From positions 730,485-794,484 of the forward strand of contig ML976680.1 in NCBI GenBank assembly GCA_010015655.1: 64,000 nucleotides of DNA. Direction: 5' to 3'. The notes under the pieces are model-generated. The model did no database searches. It worked only from the letters and a program-made list of their open reading frames with translations, and was not told where the DNA came from. How positions within the stretch are numbered: position 1 is the first letter of the stretch; each line of letters opens with the position of its first letter. Positions 46,228 to 57,167 of the stretch are shown piece by piece. The position numbers and the translations under genes were made by a program. This DNA is from Bimuria novae-zelandiae CBS 107.79. Taxonomy: Eukaryota; Ascomycota; Dothideomycetes; Pleosporales; Didymosphaeriaceae.

Positions 46228-48117
46228 CAATCCGCACTGCCAGATCTTTCCGTCCTCACCGCCATACGCTCGCAGTGTTACCGATGTGAGATATCCCACC
46301 GTCAGCTGAGCGTCAACGCTCGCAACATAACAGCATCTGGTGGCTCCCAAATCTTTGCCGGAATCCAAATCAGTGGAGATTCCCTGCGAGACCGCATCCT
46401 GAGATGGCTCGACCCGATTGATGTTCAGCTTGTCCAAGATCGACTGCGCATGCAACATACTCCAGCAACCGGCGAAGCATTCTTGCACGATGAATTCAAT
46501 GACTGGCTCAAATCTAATTGTAGGCGCTTATGGCTGCATGGAGAAGGTCAGAGTCTTCGTTCCCGATTCGGTACGCCGCTAACATAGTATATAGCTGGTT
46601 CAGGGAAGACGTTCCTCAGGTCGGAGAGCTACATTGGGAGCGTAGTTTCACTGAAAGATTTTCTAACAAGTCTTGAAGTTCTTTACTCATTGACCAAATG
46701 CCGAACCTTCTCTCAGAGCTTGATCAAGCTGAAATTCGCCAACGTGCGATCGCATACTTCTACTGTTCCTTCCAAAATAAGGGGACTCGGGAAGCTATGA
46801 GCTTCCTCAAATCAATCAACGCACAGCTTTTGATCAAGCGTGATAAAGACTTCAAACAGCTCGAAGAAGCCTTTGAGAAAATTACCCCTTCGCAGCCTCC
46901 CAAAAAGAGCATTGTTCAGCTATCATGAGTTTTTATTTCAGATGATAAGTTTATCACAGGACAGTGATCACACATAGACGAGAACAGTGAGAAAGTCTCT
47001 CGCTCGCTGACTCTTGTGATAGACGGTCTGGATGAAGTACGTTCTGGAGGCCCACAAAACCAGTTTCTTTCTGTACTGAACGACCTTGCCAAAAAAGAAA
47101 ACCCTCACTTCCGTGTCATTATTTTCAGTCGTATGCAAGCCATCATCAGAAACCCTTTGAAAACCGCTCTGGGCTGGAAGCCCCTGAGCCGCGATATCGG
47201 ACAAATAGAGCGCGACATAGACTTGCTTGCTCTACAACAGATCTCTCAGCGCGCTGTACTCGGAGACTATCAAATTTTGATTCAACATGGTTTGCGTCAA
47301 GGAAGAAAGGGAATCCGAGAACATACCAAGCAGCCGAAAAATCTACTTTTCTGATATATTCTAGGTTCCGCCTTGCTGCTTTGCAGATACAGGAGCTTTG
47401 TGACTGCACGGAGACGCATGACACGCTAGACGAGAAAGTCATCGTTGAACTTTTGAATAAGCTCCCCCGAGAACTAGATCCTTTTTATGACCGTATTGTC
47501 GCCGGAATACCCCAGATCTTGCAGCGGCCCTTGGAATCCGCTCTGAGATGGCTCACATTTGCTACAAGGCCACTTTATGTGGAGGAATTAATAGAGGCTT
47601 GCACTATCAAGGACAATATAACTGGAACTCCATCGACTGTAGGACAGCAGATTATCGACATCACTACTGTTGCAGAACGTCTTCGAGGCATGGTCGAGAT
47701 CCAGCAGGCTCTAAGCCTCCCTTACCTGGAGTTACAGAAACGTACTTACACCGTCCAATTTGTACATCAAACAGTCAAAGAATACCTCTCTCCGGTAACA
47801 AATTTTGACCGCCCTGCTGGCCGCCTTCGTTTCGATGATGCCATAGCTCATAAGCACTTGGCCCAATGCTGTTTGGCTTACCTATCTTACTGCGCTGACA
47901 AGCAAGATGGAAGCTCAAGTGCTTGCTCATTCTGCTTCTATTCGTGGCATTTCTGGCCTACTCACTTCATAACTTCGAAGCATCCAAAGACGCCCAAAGC
48001 ACGCCTGGATCTTGATTCGGTACGACTCCATAACAGCATGATCCATCCAGATCTGTATGAAACGAGCTCAAGTACTCATGTACAGGCTGCAGAAACAGCC
48101 TTCCAGTTTGAATAGTT
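46228..48117 (+). pseudogene. NACHT-domain STAND (NLR-like) protein, decayed
   Basis: Fungal STAND proteins sense non-self and trigger effectors. The readable frame starts at 46228 after a stop; the true first exon is not resolved. In order: a single repeat r0 (46306-46368), a helical linker (RDRILRWL), a block ending WLHGE then AGSGKT (P-loop, joined across an intron 46547-46594), a second intron (46620-46678), RQRAIAYFYCSFQNKGTREA, Walker B LVIDGLDEV near 47013, FRVIIFSR near 47111, and a winged-helix part (LPRELDPFYDRIVAGIPQIL, then RPLYVEELIEAC) ending at 48117. Two in-frame TGA stops interrupt near 46926 and 46956, and the frame shifts between about 47280 and 47330, after which FRLAALQIQELCDC resumes. 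No ankyrin, WD or TPR repeats follow. I infer a pseudogene of a short NACHT protein. Confidence 0.7.
46306..46368 (+). other. Single repeat (r0) before the NACHT domain, matching r1/r2
   Basis: 21 residues, LSVNARNITASGGSQIFAGI plus Q. Aligned with r1 and r2 it keeps the alternating hydrophobics, the Asn/Asp before the central Ile/Val, Gly-(Gly/Lys)-Ser, and Gly-(Val/Ile)-Gln at the end. It lies about 60 residues before the P-loop, the place where NLR partners carry their amyloid motif. Confidence 0.55.
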
Positions 48118-48129
48118 TCTCTCTTTCAT

Positions 48130-50018
48130 GGATGCAACGGCTCATGACAAGCTAAAGGAGGTAATTCGCGGCACATCTTTCCCGAGCAATATACCAGTGG
48201 AAAATGGACGGAGCAAATGTACAGGAGCGGTGCCGGGAACCGTCCAGGATACCTTCGTTTCCTCATACTTCACGTTTCAGGTGATGGTGCCCCCATCGAA
48301 TGTAGTAAAGTGGAAGATCATCGAGCAAATTTGCCGCGATATGAAACAATAACATGGGTAGAGAGGCACCTGGAACGCTCGGTGCCACTCGAATATGTCA
48401 ATGGGTAACTTTACTGGATCCCTAGGGAAGTAAAGGACATCCTCCGAAGCATACGCAACGACACTCAGCCTCGTGTACTTTGGATCGATATTATCTGCAC
48501 AAACGGATGGAACAGTATAGAGCCGGAAATGACGCGTCTGATTTACAGCAAGGGTTTACGAAATATTGTCTATATAGGCGACAGCAATGAATCCACCAAC
48601 TGTGCTATCCAGAGCGTAGGAAGTGGACGACCGTCACGCCTTCGGGGCTTCTTTCCGCGCGCACTGGTCCCAAAATTTTCTTCTACATCACGGACTGCGC
48701 AAGCATTAGAGAACCCGGATCTGGTTGCGCAGGGTATCCATGATATTCTGCATAGACCAATATGGCACCGACTAAGGGTCGTACAGGAGATCGTCGTAAC
48801 CAGGGAGATAATATGTGTTTGCGGAACAGAGACGATATCCTGGGCCGATCTTCGAGCTTCTCTGGCTCGATACGTCGAAGATCACACGAAGCGTGCACAC
48901 GATAAAACGAAACAAAAAGGTCTTTCGGTGAACCCCGACGAAGACGGCATTACCTCCAACTGGGAGTTGTTCAACAGTATAGCGAGTCTGCGGGAAAGAT
49001 TCAACGCCTCGGAACCCCTTTCTCTCCACGAAATCATAGGGCTGACACGCCGGCACCATGTTTCATCTCCCGGTGTCACAATTTATGCAGTACAGGGTCT
49101 GCTAGACGAGCGAGAAAGAAATGAGCCGTTGCTCAGAGTGGACTACAGTCTTTCTTCGGCCGAAGTGCAGGGCAAGCTCGCATTCTATATTGTTTAGAAA
49201 TACCGAAATCTAGACGTTCTTGCTTTCGGCGGGCTTGGTACGGGCAACCGTTATTCCGCAATATCCTCTTGGGCGCCCCCGTCTTTCAATGCGAACCCAC
49301 TGAGCCCTGGAATATTCTACTCTCATCTGCCTGAACTCTACAACGCAGGCGGACGGCAGCTCCGGAGCTTCGCCATCTCATCCACCTACCTTGAACTTGG
49401 TGTCGAAGTCATATCAGTAGGCACAGTCGCAACGGTAGTCTCGTTTAGGACACTGGCCTCTCTCCGGGAGATGCAAACTGACAAAGTGCTCACATCCACC
49501 TCGCTGTGGAGAAATACTCTTGAACAGCATGGTGCTCCTCTCCCCGCAATCGTTTGATGCTATGGGTCACTGGACGACCTCGACATCCTATGCTAGAAGA
49601 CTATGTGCGCAGATACGTTCCTCGGGCACGATGGAATTAGGAAGCGAATACCAGTCACGAAGCCTGTTACTTCAGCTTCGTCCACGCACTCGACAGGAAC
49701 CCTTCAAGGAGACAGCCGACGCAGATGGTCGATGTTCGTGACGAGCAACGGCTCGCTGGGATTGGGCCCGTATGCTGCTGCACAACATGGTAAACAGGTG
49801 GTAGTGTTATTCGGTGCCATGGTGCCGTTTCTGATAGCGCAAGTCAGAAGATCTAACTTACTTTACGACGTAATGGGCGAATGGTAAGAAGGTGACGCTT
49901 CCAAGCAAGTGCACAGCTAATGCTTCAGCTTAGTTATGTGCATGGGATCATGGATGGCGAGGTCTTGGAAGCCCATAGGCAGGGACACGCTGAGTCGCGG
50001 ATGTATCATTTTTTATGA
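48130..50018 (+). pseudogene. HET-6-like heterokaryon incompatibility protein, with nonsense mutations
   Basis: The long frame reads YLRFLILHVSG, ETITWVERH, RPRVLWID-type block (PRVLWIDIICTNGW near 48475), a HRLRVVQEIVV block near 48770 (usual RxWVVQEV), SPGVTIYAVQGLLDE near 49065, and a C-terminal block RRWSMFVTSNGSLGLGP near 49720 followed by VVVLFGAMVPFLI. A last exon after an intron (gtaaga at 49888, acceptor cttag) supplies CYVHGIMDGE and a stop near 50018. This is the complete domain order of the HET-6 (OR allele) family. Two in-frame stops (TAA near 48406 and TAG at 49195-49197) fit Gln-codon C-to-T changes, and further breaks occur near 49555-49620. The start is unclear. It follows the NACHT gene on the same strand by a few bases, so it may have been regulated with it. 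Confidence 0.78.
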
Positions 50019-50879
50019 GCCATCAGTACGTCGTAGTCTAGCAGGCACCAGTGTTGCAGGCGTGAACAACATTTTTGGGCCGAAGGACAGTACAGCAATG
50101 GTGTACACCGTGTAGGCTGTTATTTTGGCATTACGCATTCATTCAGTGTTACTCTTACGGACGCCCAAATCTCTCTGCGAAAGTTTTGTGAGCGAGGTGG
50201 CGCACACATGGAAAGAAGACCCTTCGCTCTAGGACGGGACTCCAGCGCAAGAAGCCACTAAAATCAATGGAACACCCGCGCAACACCGCCTTATCGTCCA
50301 CTCTCCGTCCTCGCATGCAGAGTCCTCCACCACACGCCCATCGACTGGTTTCTGTAGATGCACACTTCATGCTCCCCGCCCAGCACACATGGCGAGTCGT
50401 GCGCTAGGCCTAGACTAGCTGCGCTAGGAAGGATGACTGTTTCGTCTCGGCTCCCCGTCTGACCACTCACCAGCGCGCATCCATCCAAGAGTCATACTCG
50501 GGCGGCTACGCACCGCACTCGGCCACTGGGAGCTGCAGGAACGGGCTGCGTGGGGCACAAGGTTGAAGCCGGTGCGCTGCCGGGTCGGGGGCGCTGCTGG
50601 GTTGCGCGAGACGGTTAACTATGGAGCGTGGCCGCGTCCCTGGCTTGGTTCCGGTCTTGTCACCCTTTTGTGAGAGACTAAGAGGTGTGACTCTTGCAGA
50701 CGGTTGACGTGTAAGTTGCGAGCCGTGTGTTCTGAGTCGGGGGTTCTTTCGCTTGCAAGGTGCGTGGGTATATATTCGCACAGTGCATTTTGACATCTTT
50801 TTATCTTCCCCGTCGCTTTCGTCTTCCTCTGTGTTTTTGTACTCAACGTCTGGTATGCGAGAAAAGTGTAAGAGAAGAG
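50019..50879. other. Intergenic region / 5' leader
   Basis: No supported gene. The last 150 bases (50760-50879) are T/C-rich and stop-poor on the plus strand, and likely form the 5' leader of the gene starting at 50880. Confidence 0.45.
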
Positions 50880-52178
50880 ATGAAAGACCAGGCTGGGAAG
50901 AGCGCCGTCGCGGCCACCGGCGACGGCGAGGTATCAAGCCGCGTTACGAATCTTATACATGCGTTCACAGATGGACTGAATGTTTTTAAGAGGTTGAGGG
51001 AAAGGAGGAGGAGGAAGAAGACTAAGCAGAGGGAGAAGGAGAGGGAAGAAGCGTCAGGCGCGGAGCTGCTGTTGAGTGAGTCGTTGAGGAAGGGACCGGT
51101 AGAGTTGCGGGAGAGGTATGAGAGTTGCTACGGGGAGAAGGGTGAAAAGTTTGCGAAGGGTGATGGTGAGTTACTCATGTGCTACCATCCGGTGGTTGCC
51201 TAATTGGCGAGGAAATAGTAACTAACCAAAACAGCGATTGCGCATGCCTCCCTCGCAGAAACGCTGATCAGATTCAATACCGGTCTTGTGAGGATCATTG
51301 CGACGTTCCTGCACCGGGATTCGAAGAATTGCGATCTAAAGTTAGATTACAAGTCGCTCACCAGTCTTTCGGATATCTCTAGACGAGAGGCGATTGACAG
51401 TATGAACCAACTGTATCAGCGGCTGGGACGGTCGCAGTTGCAATTGCACCGGAGGTCAGATATCAAGAATGAGCCTGAGAAGAAGAAGCGCAGCTCATCG
51501 CGACAACGTTCGCATGGACCTACAGTAACGCGTGTTTCGGTAAAGTCCTCAGGCAACTCTACGCAAACGCAACTCGCCATGGTGCGCCCACGAAACGCCC
51601 GCAAAGGCTCATCGTCAAGCAGCTCGTCCAGCTGGTCGAGAACCCAATCGTCCTCCACGACCACGAGCTCACCCTGGGCGACACCTCCGCGGTCCCCGCT
51701 CCCGGAGTACTCTCCCAAGGACCCGTTCCCACCGCAAAACGCACCAGCCGTCGCGAAGGCCCCCAACAAACTACTCCTCCCCCTCGACGGAGCCCGCCCA
51801 ACGACCTGGCCGCAACCCCGAGCCACCAAACCCCACCCATTCAAAGGCTTCCTGCCCACCCCAGAGGAGTACTTCGCCATGGAAGCCTCAGGCACCCAAC
51901 TGCCGCCTGACTTCCCACGGCCATTTGGCAACGCGACCGACATGCCGCCTCGACGCCGCGCGGACAAACCTACTCCGTCGACGTATACGTTCGCGTCCGA
52001 CAGCACGAAGCTGGGCGAGATCCCGACGCGCAAGTGGTCAGTTCCATTCGACTATGAAGAAGCGGCGAGGAAGAATGCTGAGGTTGAGGTGAGGGGGTGG
52101 CCGGTTGCAGTGGCGCCGGTGGAGGGGAAGGTGAAGAGGGGAAAGGGCTTGAGGAGCTTGTTTAAGAAGGCTGCGTGA
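50880..52178 (+). CDS. Fungal hypothetical protein, Ser/Pro-rich
   Basis: Two exons, 50880-51165 and 51235-52178, flank a 69-nt intron (gtgagt, branch ctaac, acceptor acag), giving 409 residues. The N-terminal 90 residues contain a strongly basic helix (KRLRERRRRKKTKQREKERE, residues 37-56). The junction segment AIAHASLAETLIRF continues as helical sequence to about residue 165. The rest is low-complexity: a Ser-rich run (KGSSSSSSSSWSRTQSSSTT) and a Pro-rich region, ending in a basic tail (KRGKGLRSLFKKA). The frame is clean and the intron strong, so I call it real. I recall similar proteins only as uncharacterised fungal proteins and assign no function. Confidence 0.75.
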
Positions 52179-52712
52179 GGATGGGACGAGAGTAGGTCTT
52201 TTTCTGTGGTACACCCAGATGGATATATACGGGTGCCGTTTCTTTACCTGGTTTGTTTGTTTTTATGGCGCGGCGCATCGGGTTGGGTTTGGAATGTTTT
52301 CATGGTTTACGACAGCGACGAAGGTTTACGAGTTTCTTTTCTACGGGCGAGTATATACCCTTTGTTGTTTTCTGCGAGCGTGGAGTTTGGGATGGATTTT
52401 CATGGCTCTTGAGCTTTTGGTGAGCTGTTCTTTGGGATGCATTGTATATTTTTAGCGCGTTTGAGTAATAGCATATTCTGTATCATCTTTTGAGCAGTCA
52501 CTCTTTCGGCTTGCATGAGGATGTACCATGATGTGAAAGTGCACGACACTTTCTGTGCCTACACACTGGGGTCAGCCGTTGCTATCGATAAAGCTGCGGG
52601 CTGATCCCTGCTGCGAACTGCCGTCATCCTCCGCAGCCCATGTTTCACCCCACAACGTCGTATGAGGCTCTACCACCATAGATAGAACCTGCATTCTGAT
52701 CCTCCTTTATAA
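52179..52712. other. Intergenic region
   Basis: 3' end of the hypothetical gene and promoter of the prenylcysteine oxidase gene. The 52200-52450 stretch is T-rich, as in fungal 3' ends. No gene is supported. Confidence 0.45.
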
Positions 52713-54673
52713 ATGCGTTCTTCTACATTTGTTCTCCCGCTGCTGGCCTCGGCCGCCACAGCTCTTCGCAGCAGCGGTAACGGGGAGCTCGCGCAGCCTT
52801 CCGTTGCACCCAAACGCGTCGCAATCATAGGTAAAATCGGCCCTCTTACATATCTGCATGGTGGGCAGACGGCACAATCAGGACACGCTCCCTCGCATCT
52901 TCTAAGCATGATATTGCACCCATAGAAAGCCGCTAATCATCTTTCTCAGGTGCCGGCGCTGCAGGCTCATCCGCTGCTTACCATCTCGCACAGCACGCCC
53001 AAGACGCGGACATACCCCTCCGCATCTCCGTCTTCGAACGCGACTCGCACATCGGCGGGCGCTCCACCACCATCAACCCCTGGTCCGACCCCTCCCAAGT
53101 CGTCGAGCTCGGCGCCTCCATTTTCGTCGAAGTCAACCAGATCCTCGTCAACGCGACCAAGTCCTTCAACCTCTCCACAAACGCCGCCTCGACACGCCAT
53201 GCAAATATTCCCGAACTGGGCATATGGAATGGCAAGGACCTGGTGTTTACGATGAACGAAGGCGGGTGGTGGGACATTACGAAGCTGTTTTGGAGATATG
53301 GGTATGCGCCGGTTAAGGCGAATGCGCTGATGAGGGAGACGGTGGGGAGATTCTTGAAGATGTATGAGAGGCCGGTGTTTCCGTGGAAGAGTCTGAGCGA
53401 CGTGGTGCAATTGGTGGGGCTGACGGAGGTGACGGGGTTGACGGGTGAGGAATATTTGAGGAACAGTGGGGTGTCTGATAGGTTCGCGAGTGAGATTGTT
53501 CAGGCGAGGTAAGTTGTGGAAACTGGCAGGGTGTCACTCAAGGCTTGTGGCGCTACGGGCCTACGGCATACAAAGGTGGTCAGGCTGACGATGTTTAGCA
53601 CGCGAGTGAATTACGCTTCCAACCTTGGAACCATTCATGGCGTCGAGGCTATGGTGTGCTTGGCAACGAATGGGGTAAGTCACTATAGATACTTTCCATG
53701 TGTTTCGTGTGGCGCCCAGGATCATAATAACATCTCATTCCAGGCCATGTCCATTGCAGGCGGCAACTGGCAGATTTTTGCCCACATGCTGGATTCATCC
53801 TCCTCCATCTCAACCCATCTCAACACTACAATTACCAGCGTCTCCAAGCAGCTGGACGGAACGTACAACCTGACATTCTCTTCCGGTCAAGTGTCGAGCT
53901 TTGATGAAGTGATTCTCGCCGCACCGCTGCAATTCTCAAATCTCGTCATTGAACCAGCGCCGAAGCATACTCCCGATCAGATTCCCTATGTGAGACTTCA
54001 CGTAACCCACTTTGCATCACCTCACAAGCTGGATCCCTCCGCCTTCGGTTTGGATTCTGACAAAGAAGTCCCGGAATACGTGCTAACCACCCTGCAAGAT
54101 GGAGAAGAATATGGGTCGAAGCCGAACGTCGGTCGTGCCGGCTTTTTCAGCATCTCCATCGTCAGCTCGGGTGTGAACCAGTTTGCGTCGCAAACCCGTA
54201 GCGAATATATCTACAAGATCTTCTCGCCACATCGCATCGATAGGGAGTTTCTCTCCCGTGTCCTTGGTCTTCCGATCTCTGAAAAGGAAGCCGAGACGGG
54301 AGATGTCGATGGTACCGTCAGCTGGATCAATCACTGGGAGGTACACTCGTATCCGTATGAGTATCCTCGCGTGACGTTTGACGAGCTCAAGCTTGACGAT
54401 GGACTATGGTACACGAGCAGCATTGAGAGCTTTATCAGCACTAGTAAGTAATACTACATACTATGTCGGCTATACTTTTGATTAAAAAAAAAAGCTGACG
54501 CTAGCACAGTGGAAACGAGCGCACTTTCTGGAAAGAACGTCGCAGAGCTCATATTTAATGGCTGGTCGAAGAAGCACGAGGAGAAATCGGATGGTGATAG
54601 CTTGAAGACCGAAACGGGCTGGGAATTCAAACCCTTGGACACCGCGCAGAAGCCATTGAACGCTGAGCTCTGA
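52713..54673 (+). CDS. Prenylcysteine oxidase/lyase family flavoprotein
   Basis: Members cleave the thioether of prenylcysteines released from degraded prenylated proteins, using FAD and O2. Exons: 52713-52830, 52950-53508, 53599-53674, 53744-54443 and 54510-54673, total 1617 nt and 538 residues. A signal peptide (MRSSTFVLPLLASAATALRS) suits a lysosomal/vacuolar or secreted location. The FAD-binding loop is split by intron 1: VAIIG then AGAAGSSAAYHL, followed by VFERDSHIGGRST (second glycine pair). Later blocks include NYASNLGTIHGVEAMVCLAT, AGGNWQIFAHML and the C-terminal WEVHSYPYEYPRVTFDEL and ALSGKNVAELI. All splice junctions are canonical and in phase, so the gene appears intact. It is transcribed toward the decayed SDR gene. 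Confidence 0.88.
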
Positions 54674-54760
54674 GCTAGATTATGTTTCTGGTCACAGAGG
54701 TATAATGCGCACGAGTCTTCCCTTGAAGCAAAGAACACTACTATTCAACTACCGACCGAC

Positions 54761-55708
54761 TCAGATGAACTTCTCACCCACTAACTTCTCGCTCAGCTCC
54801 CACAATTTCTCTACGTCCGCGTCGTTGCTAGCATACTCCCGTGTCAGATTGTATATCTCATTTTCAACAATGAATGGAGCATGCTTCTCCCTGAGCTCTG
54901 GGCTTAACGCGGTAAAGAGCAGGACGCCAGCAGCCCGCTTCAGGGAGACCATGTTCTGCGGCGGGAGCGGCTTTCCGTTGTTGCGCTCAACCGCGAGTGC
55001 GAAGGCTTCGCCGAAGTAATCCTGGCCAATGCCCGAGTTAGCCAGGAGCTGGCTCTCGAGTGTTACTGCACAATGTCAGGGAACCAATGGTCAACAGGAA
55101 GAGGTGGAACGACAAGTCGACATACCACCAGGGTGCGCAATGAGGACAGCTATATCCTTTCCCTTGAGTCATCGAATCTTATGTCGGCCATCTGGTACCC
55201 CTAGCCCTGACAAGACCTTCTTTAACCAGAAGATTGGTGAGCAAGGAATGTCCGAGATAATTGACGGCGAATTGGCTCTCAACGCCATCCTCCGAGAGCA
55301 CAAACGTCCTCGTCGCCATCACCCTAGCATTATTGATCAAAATGTCGACCTCGTCCATGTACCTCTTCACTTGGGCTAATGCCTCGCGCACGGAGGCGTT
55401 GGAGAGCAGATCGAGCTTCACCATTTTGACGTTGACGTCAGGATCGATCTTCACTATCTCGTCGACTACGGGCTGGATCTTGGAGGCGGTGCGACCGGCT
55501 AGAATGAGGGTTTTTGGCTTTGCGCAATTGAGGGAGAGGGCGAGTTGGCTTCCTATGCCGCCCTGGCTGGGGCCGGTGATGAGGACTGGGAGTGTGAGTT
55601 GGGAAGGCGTGGATTGAAGTGGAGGTTTTACAGACTCGTTTTGCCGGCTGCGTTAGCTCCGAAGGCAGTGAGCACGTCGGTGTCGGTTGTGTTGATGTCG
55701 AAAGGCAT
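54761..55708 (-). pseudogene. Short-chain dehydrogenase/reductase that has lost its catalytic centre
   Basis: The N terminus (MPFDINTTDTDVLTAFGANA) starts at 55708. A 51-nt intron (55635-55586) joins AGKT to ILITGPSQGGIGSQLALSL, the NAD(P) loop, followed by LILAGRTASKIQPVV. DILINNARVMATRTFVLSED and FAVNYLGHSLLTNLLVKEGL (near 55230) follow. After LVRARG only GYQMADIRFDDS (another frame) and KDIAVLIAHPG (a third frame) remain before an intron and the intact C terminus (VTLESQLLANSGIGQDYF to EKLVGEKFI). The family segments carrying NVSS and the Tyr-x3-Lys pair are missing. Two deletions, each shifting the frame, explain this. The protein cannot have SDR activity. Confidence 0.8.
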
Positions 55709-57167
55709 GGTTGGTGTTACCATAAAGGGCTGGTGAAGCTCATCTGTGGACGTATATGCTTTTACAAGATTGTGGTAAGTTTACTAAACAGCCCAATACG
55801 GCGTTTATAAAAAGTGTCGAAAGGGCAACGTGAGGTCTGCAAGAGACCTCCGGTGGTAACGCATGATATGATACCTTTTATACTCTATTTATGTCGCATT
55901 GAAATCCCGATGATCAAACTTATCAGCGGGATGATATATAGATGTTCGAGGGATTAGCAGCACGCAGACTTCGCCGTATAGTAGAAGTGGCGCAGTCAAG
56001 GGCGCTGGTGTCAGCTGTTGAGTCGTCACGACAGGCGGTGCTGTGCCGCGATGACGGTTGGGCATCCCTCTACTTTTCCCAATCGCGTCTCGGTGTGCCA
56101 CGGGACTTTGAGAGGCGTCGGCGTAATGTTAGGTATTGTTTTGGGCGCCGGTTGTGGCTCGTAGGAAACGGGATGTTCGGTCTCACCGGAAGGCGAGAAA
56201 GCATTTGGACGAGTTATTACAGTACTTCGTGGGTAAGTTTATCCAGTACGCAGAGGCAGAGCTACGGAATTAAAAACAGACTATAAAGTATACACACACT
56301 CACCACACCCCGCTGGGGCAAACCACGCGCTCCATAGGACGACCTGGTCACTGGGCTAGTCGTCACCGTGACACGGAAGGCTAAACATCACGTGTATCAC
56401 GTCTCTACTGTTGCGAAACCGGACAGTGCTAATGGATAATTTAAGTATCAGATGTGAGAGAAGACTTAGTTGGAAGTCTCCATGCTCGCACTCCCATAGT
56501 ATGCAACAGATTTAATTATAAATGTAATTGAAATGCGAAATATTTGTGAGGTTTGATGTTTGCCACTGAGCTGATGGCTTGTTTTCCTTTTGTTTGTTTT
56601 TGATGTTTGCCACCGAGCTGATGGCTTATTTTCCTTTTGTTTGCTGTTTGCCAGTTATCTAGGATGTTTGCGCCTGGGTATATAGGAGATAGCTTACCTC
56701 TAGTGGCAGAGGGGGATATACATGAGTTATTTGGTTCACAATATTATAGTAAAGGGGGTAGTAAAGACGCATTTTAGAGTAAAAAAGTTAGGGAAGTTAA
56801 CGGGGGCATTTAAGGAGATAGATAAGCAGAAGATAAAGAGGAGGGTGGTTATAGATCTTTTTGCGTGAAGGAGTGTACACCTGGGCAAGTGGTTATGCCC
56901 CTGGACAAGTTACATGGAAAGTGGGCAGGGGCGAGGCTTGGAGCTGGGATAGTTTACTTTCTGGTTGAAGAAGTCAGTGACACGCATATACAGTAGAAAG
57001 AACGAGTCAGGCAAACTGTGAACGCGGGGAGAGCGACTTTTGGTGGAGAAGCTGCACTGGCTGTAGATTATATTTTGGTATAGCATATTCGAATTTGGAA
57101 GCGATCAAGGTGCTCCGAGCGAGTCTAGCATTTCACCAATGGGATCTCTCCTTCTATTCATGCTCCT
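55709..57167. other. Intergenic region with a local duplication
   Basis: About 1.4 kb without a supported gene. 56554-56640 holds a direct duplication (separate entry). From about 56690 the sequence is A/G-rich on the plus strand. A possible small decayed repeat lies around 56740-56880, but I cannot classify it. Confidence 0.4.
56554..56640. repeat. Direct tandem duplication of about 48 bp
   Basis: gatgtttgccactgagctga... is followed by gatgtttgccaccgagctga..., each continuing tggctt.ttttccttttgtttg. The copies differ at two bases, both C/T or G/A. A third partial start (gtttgccag) follows. Confidence 0.75.
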
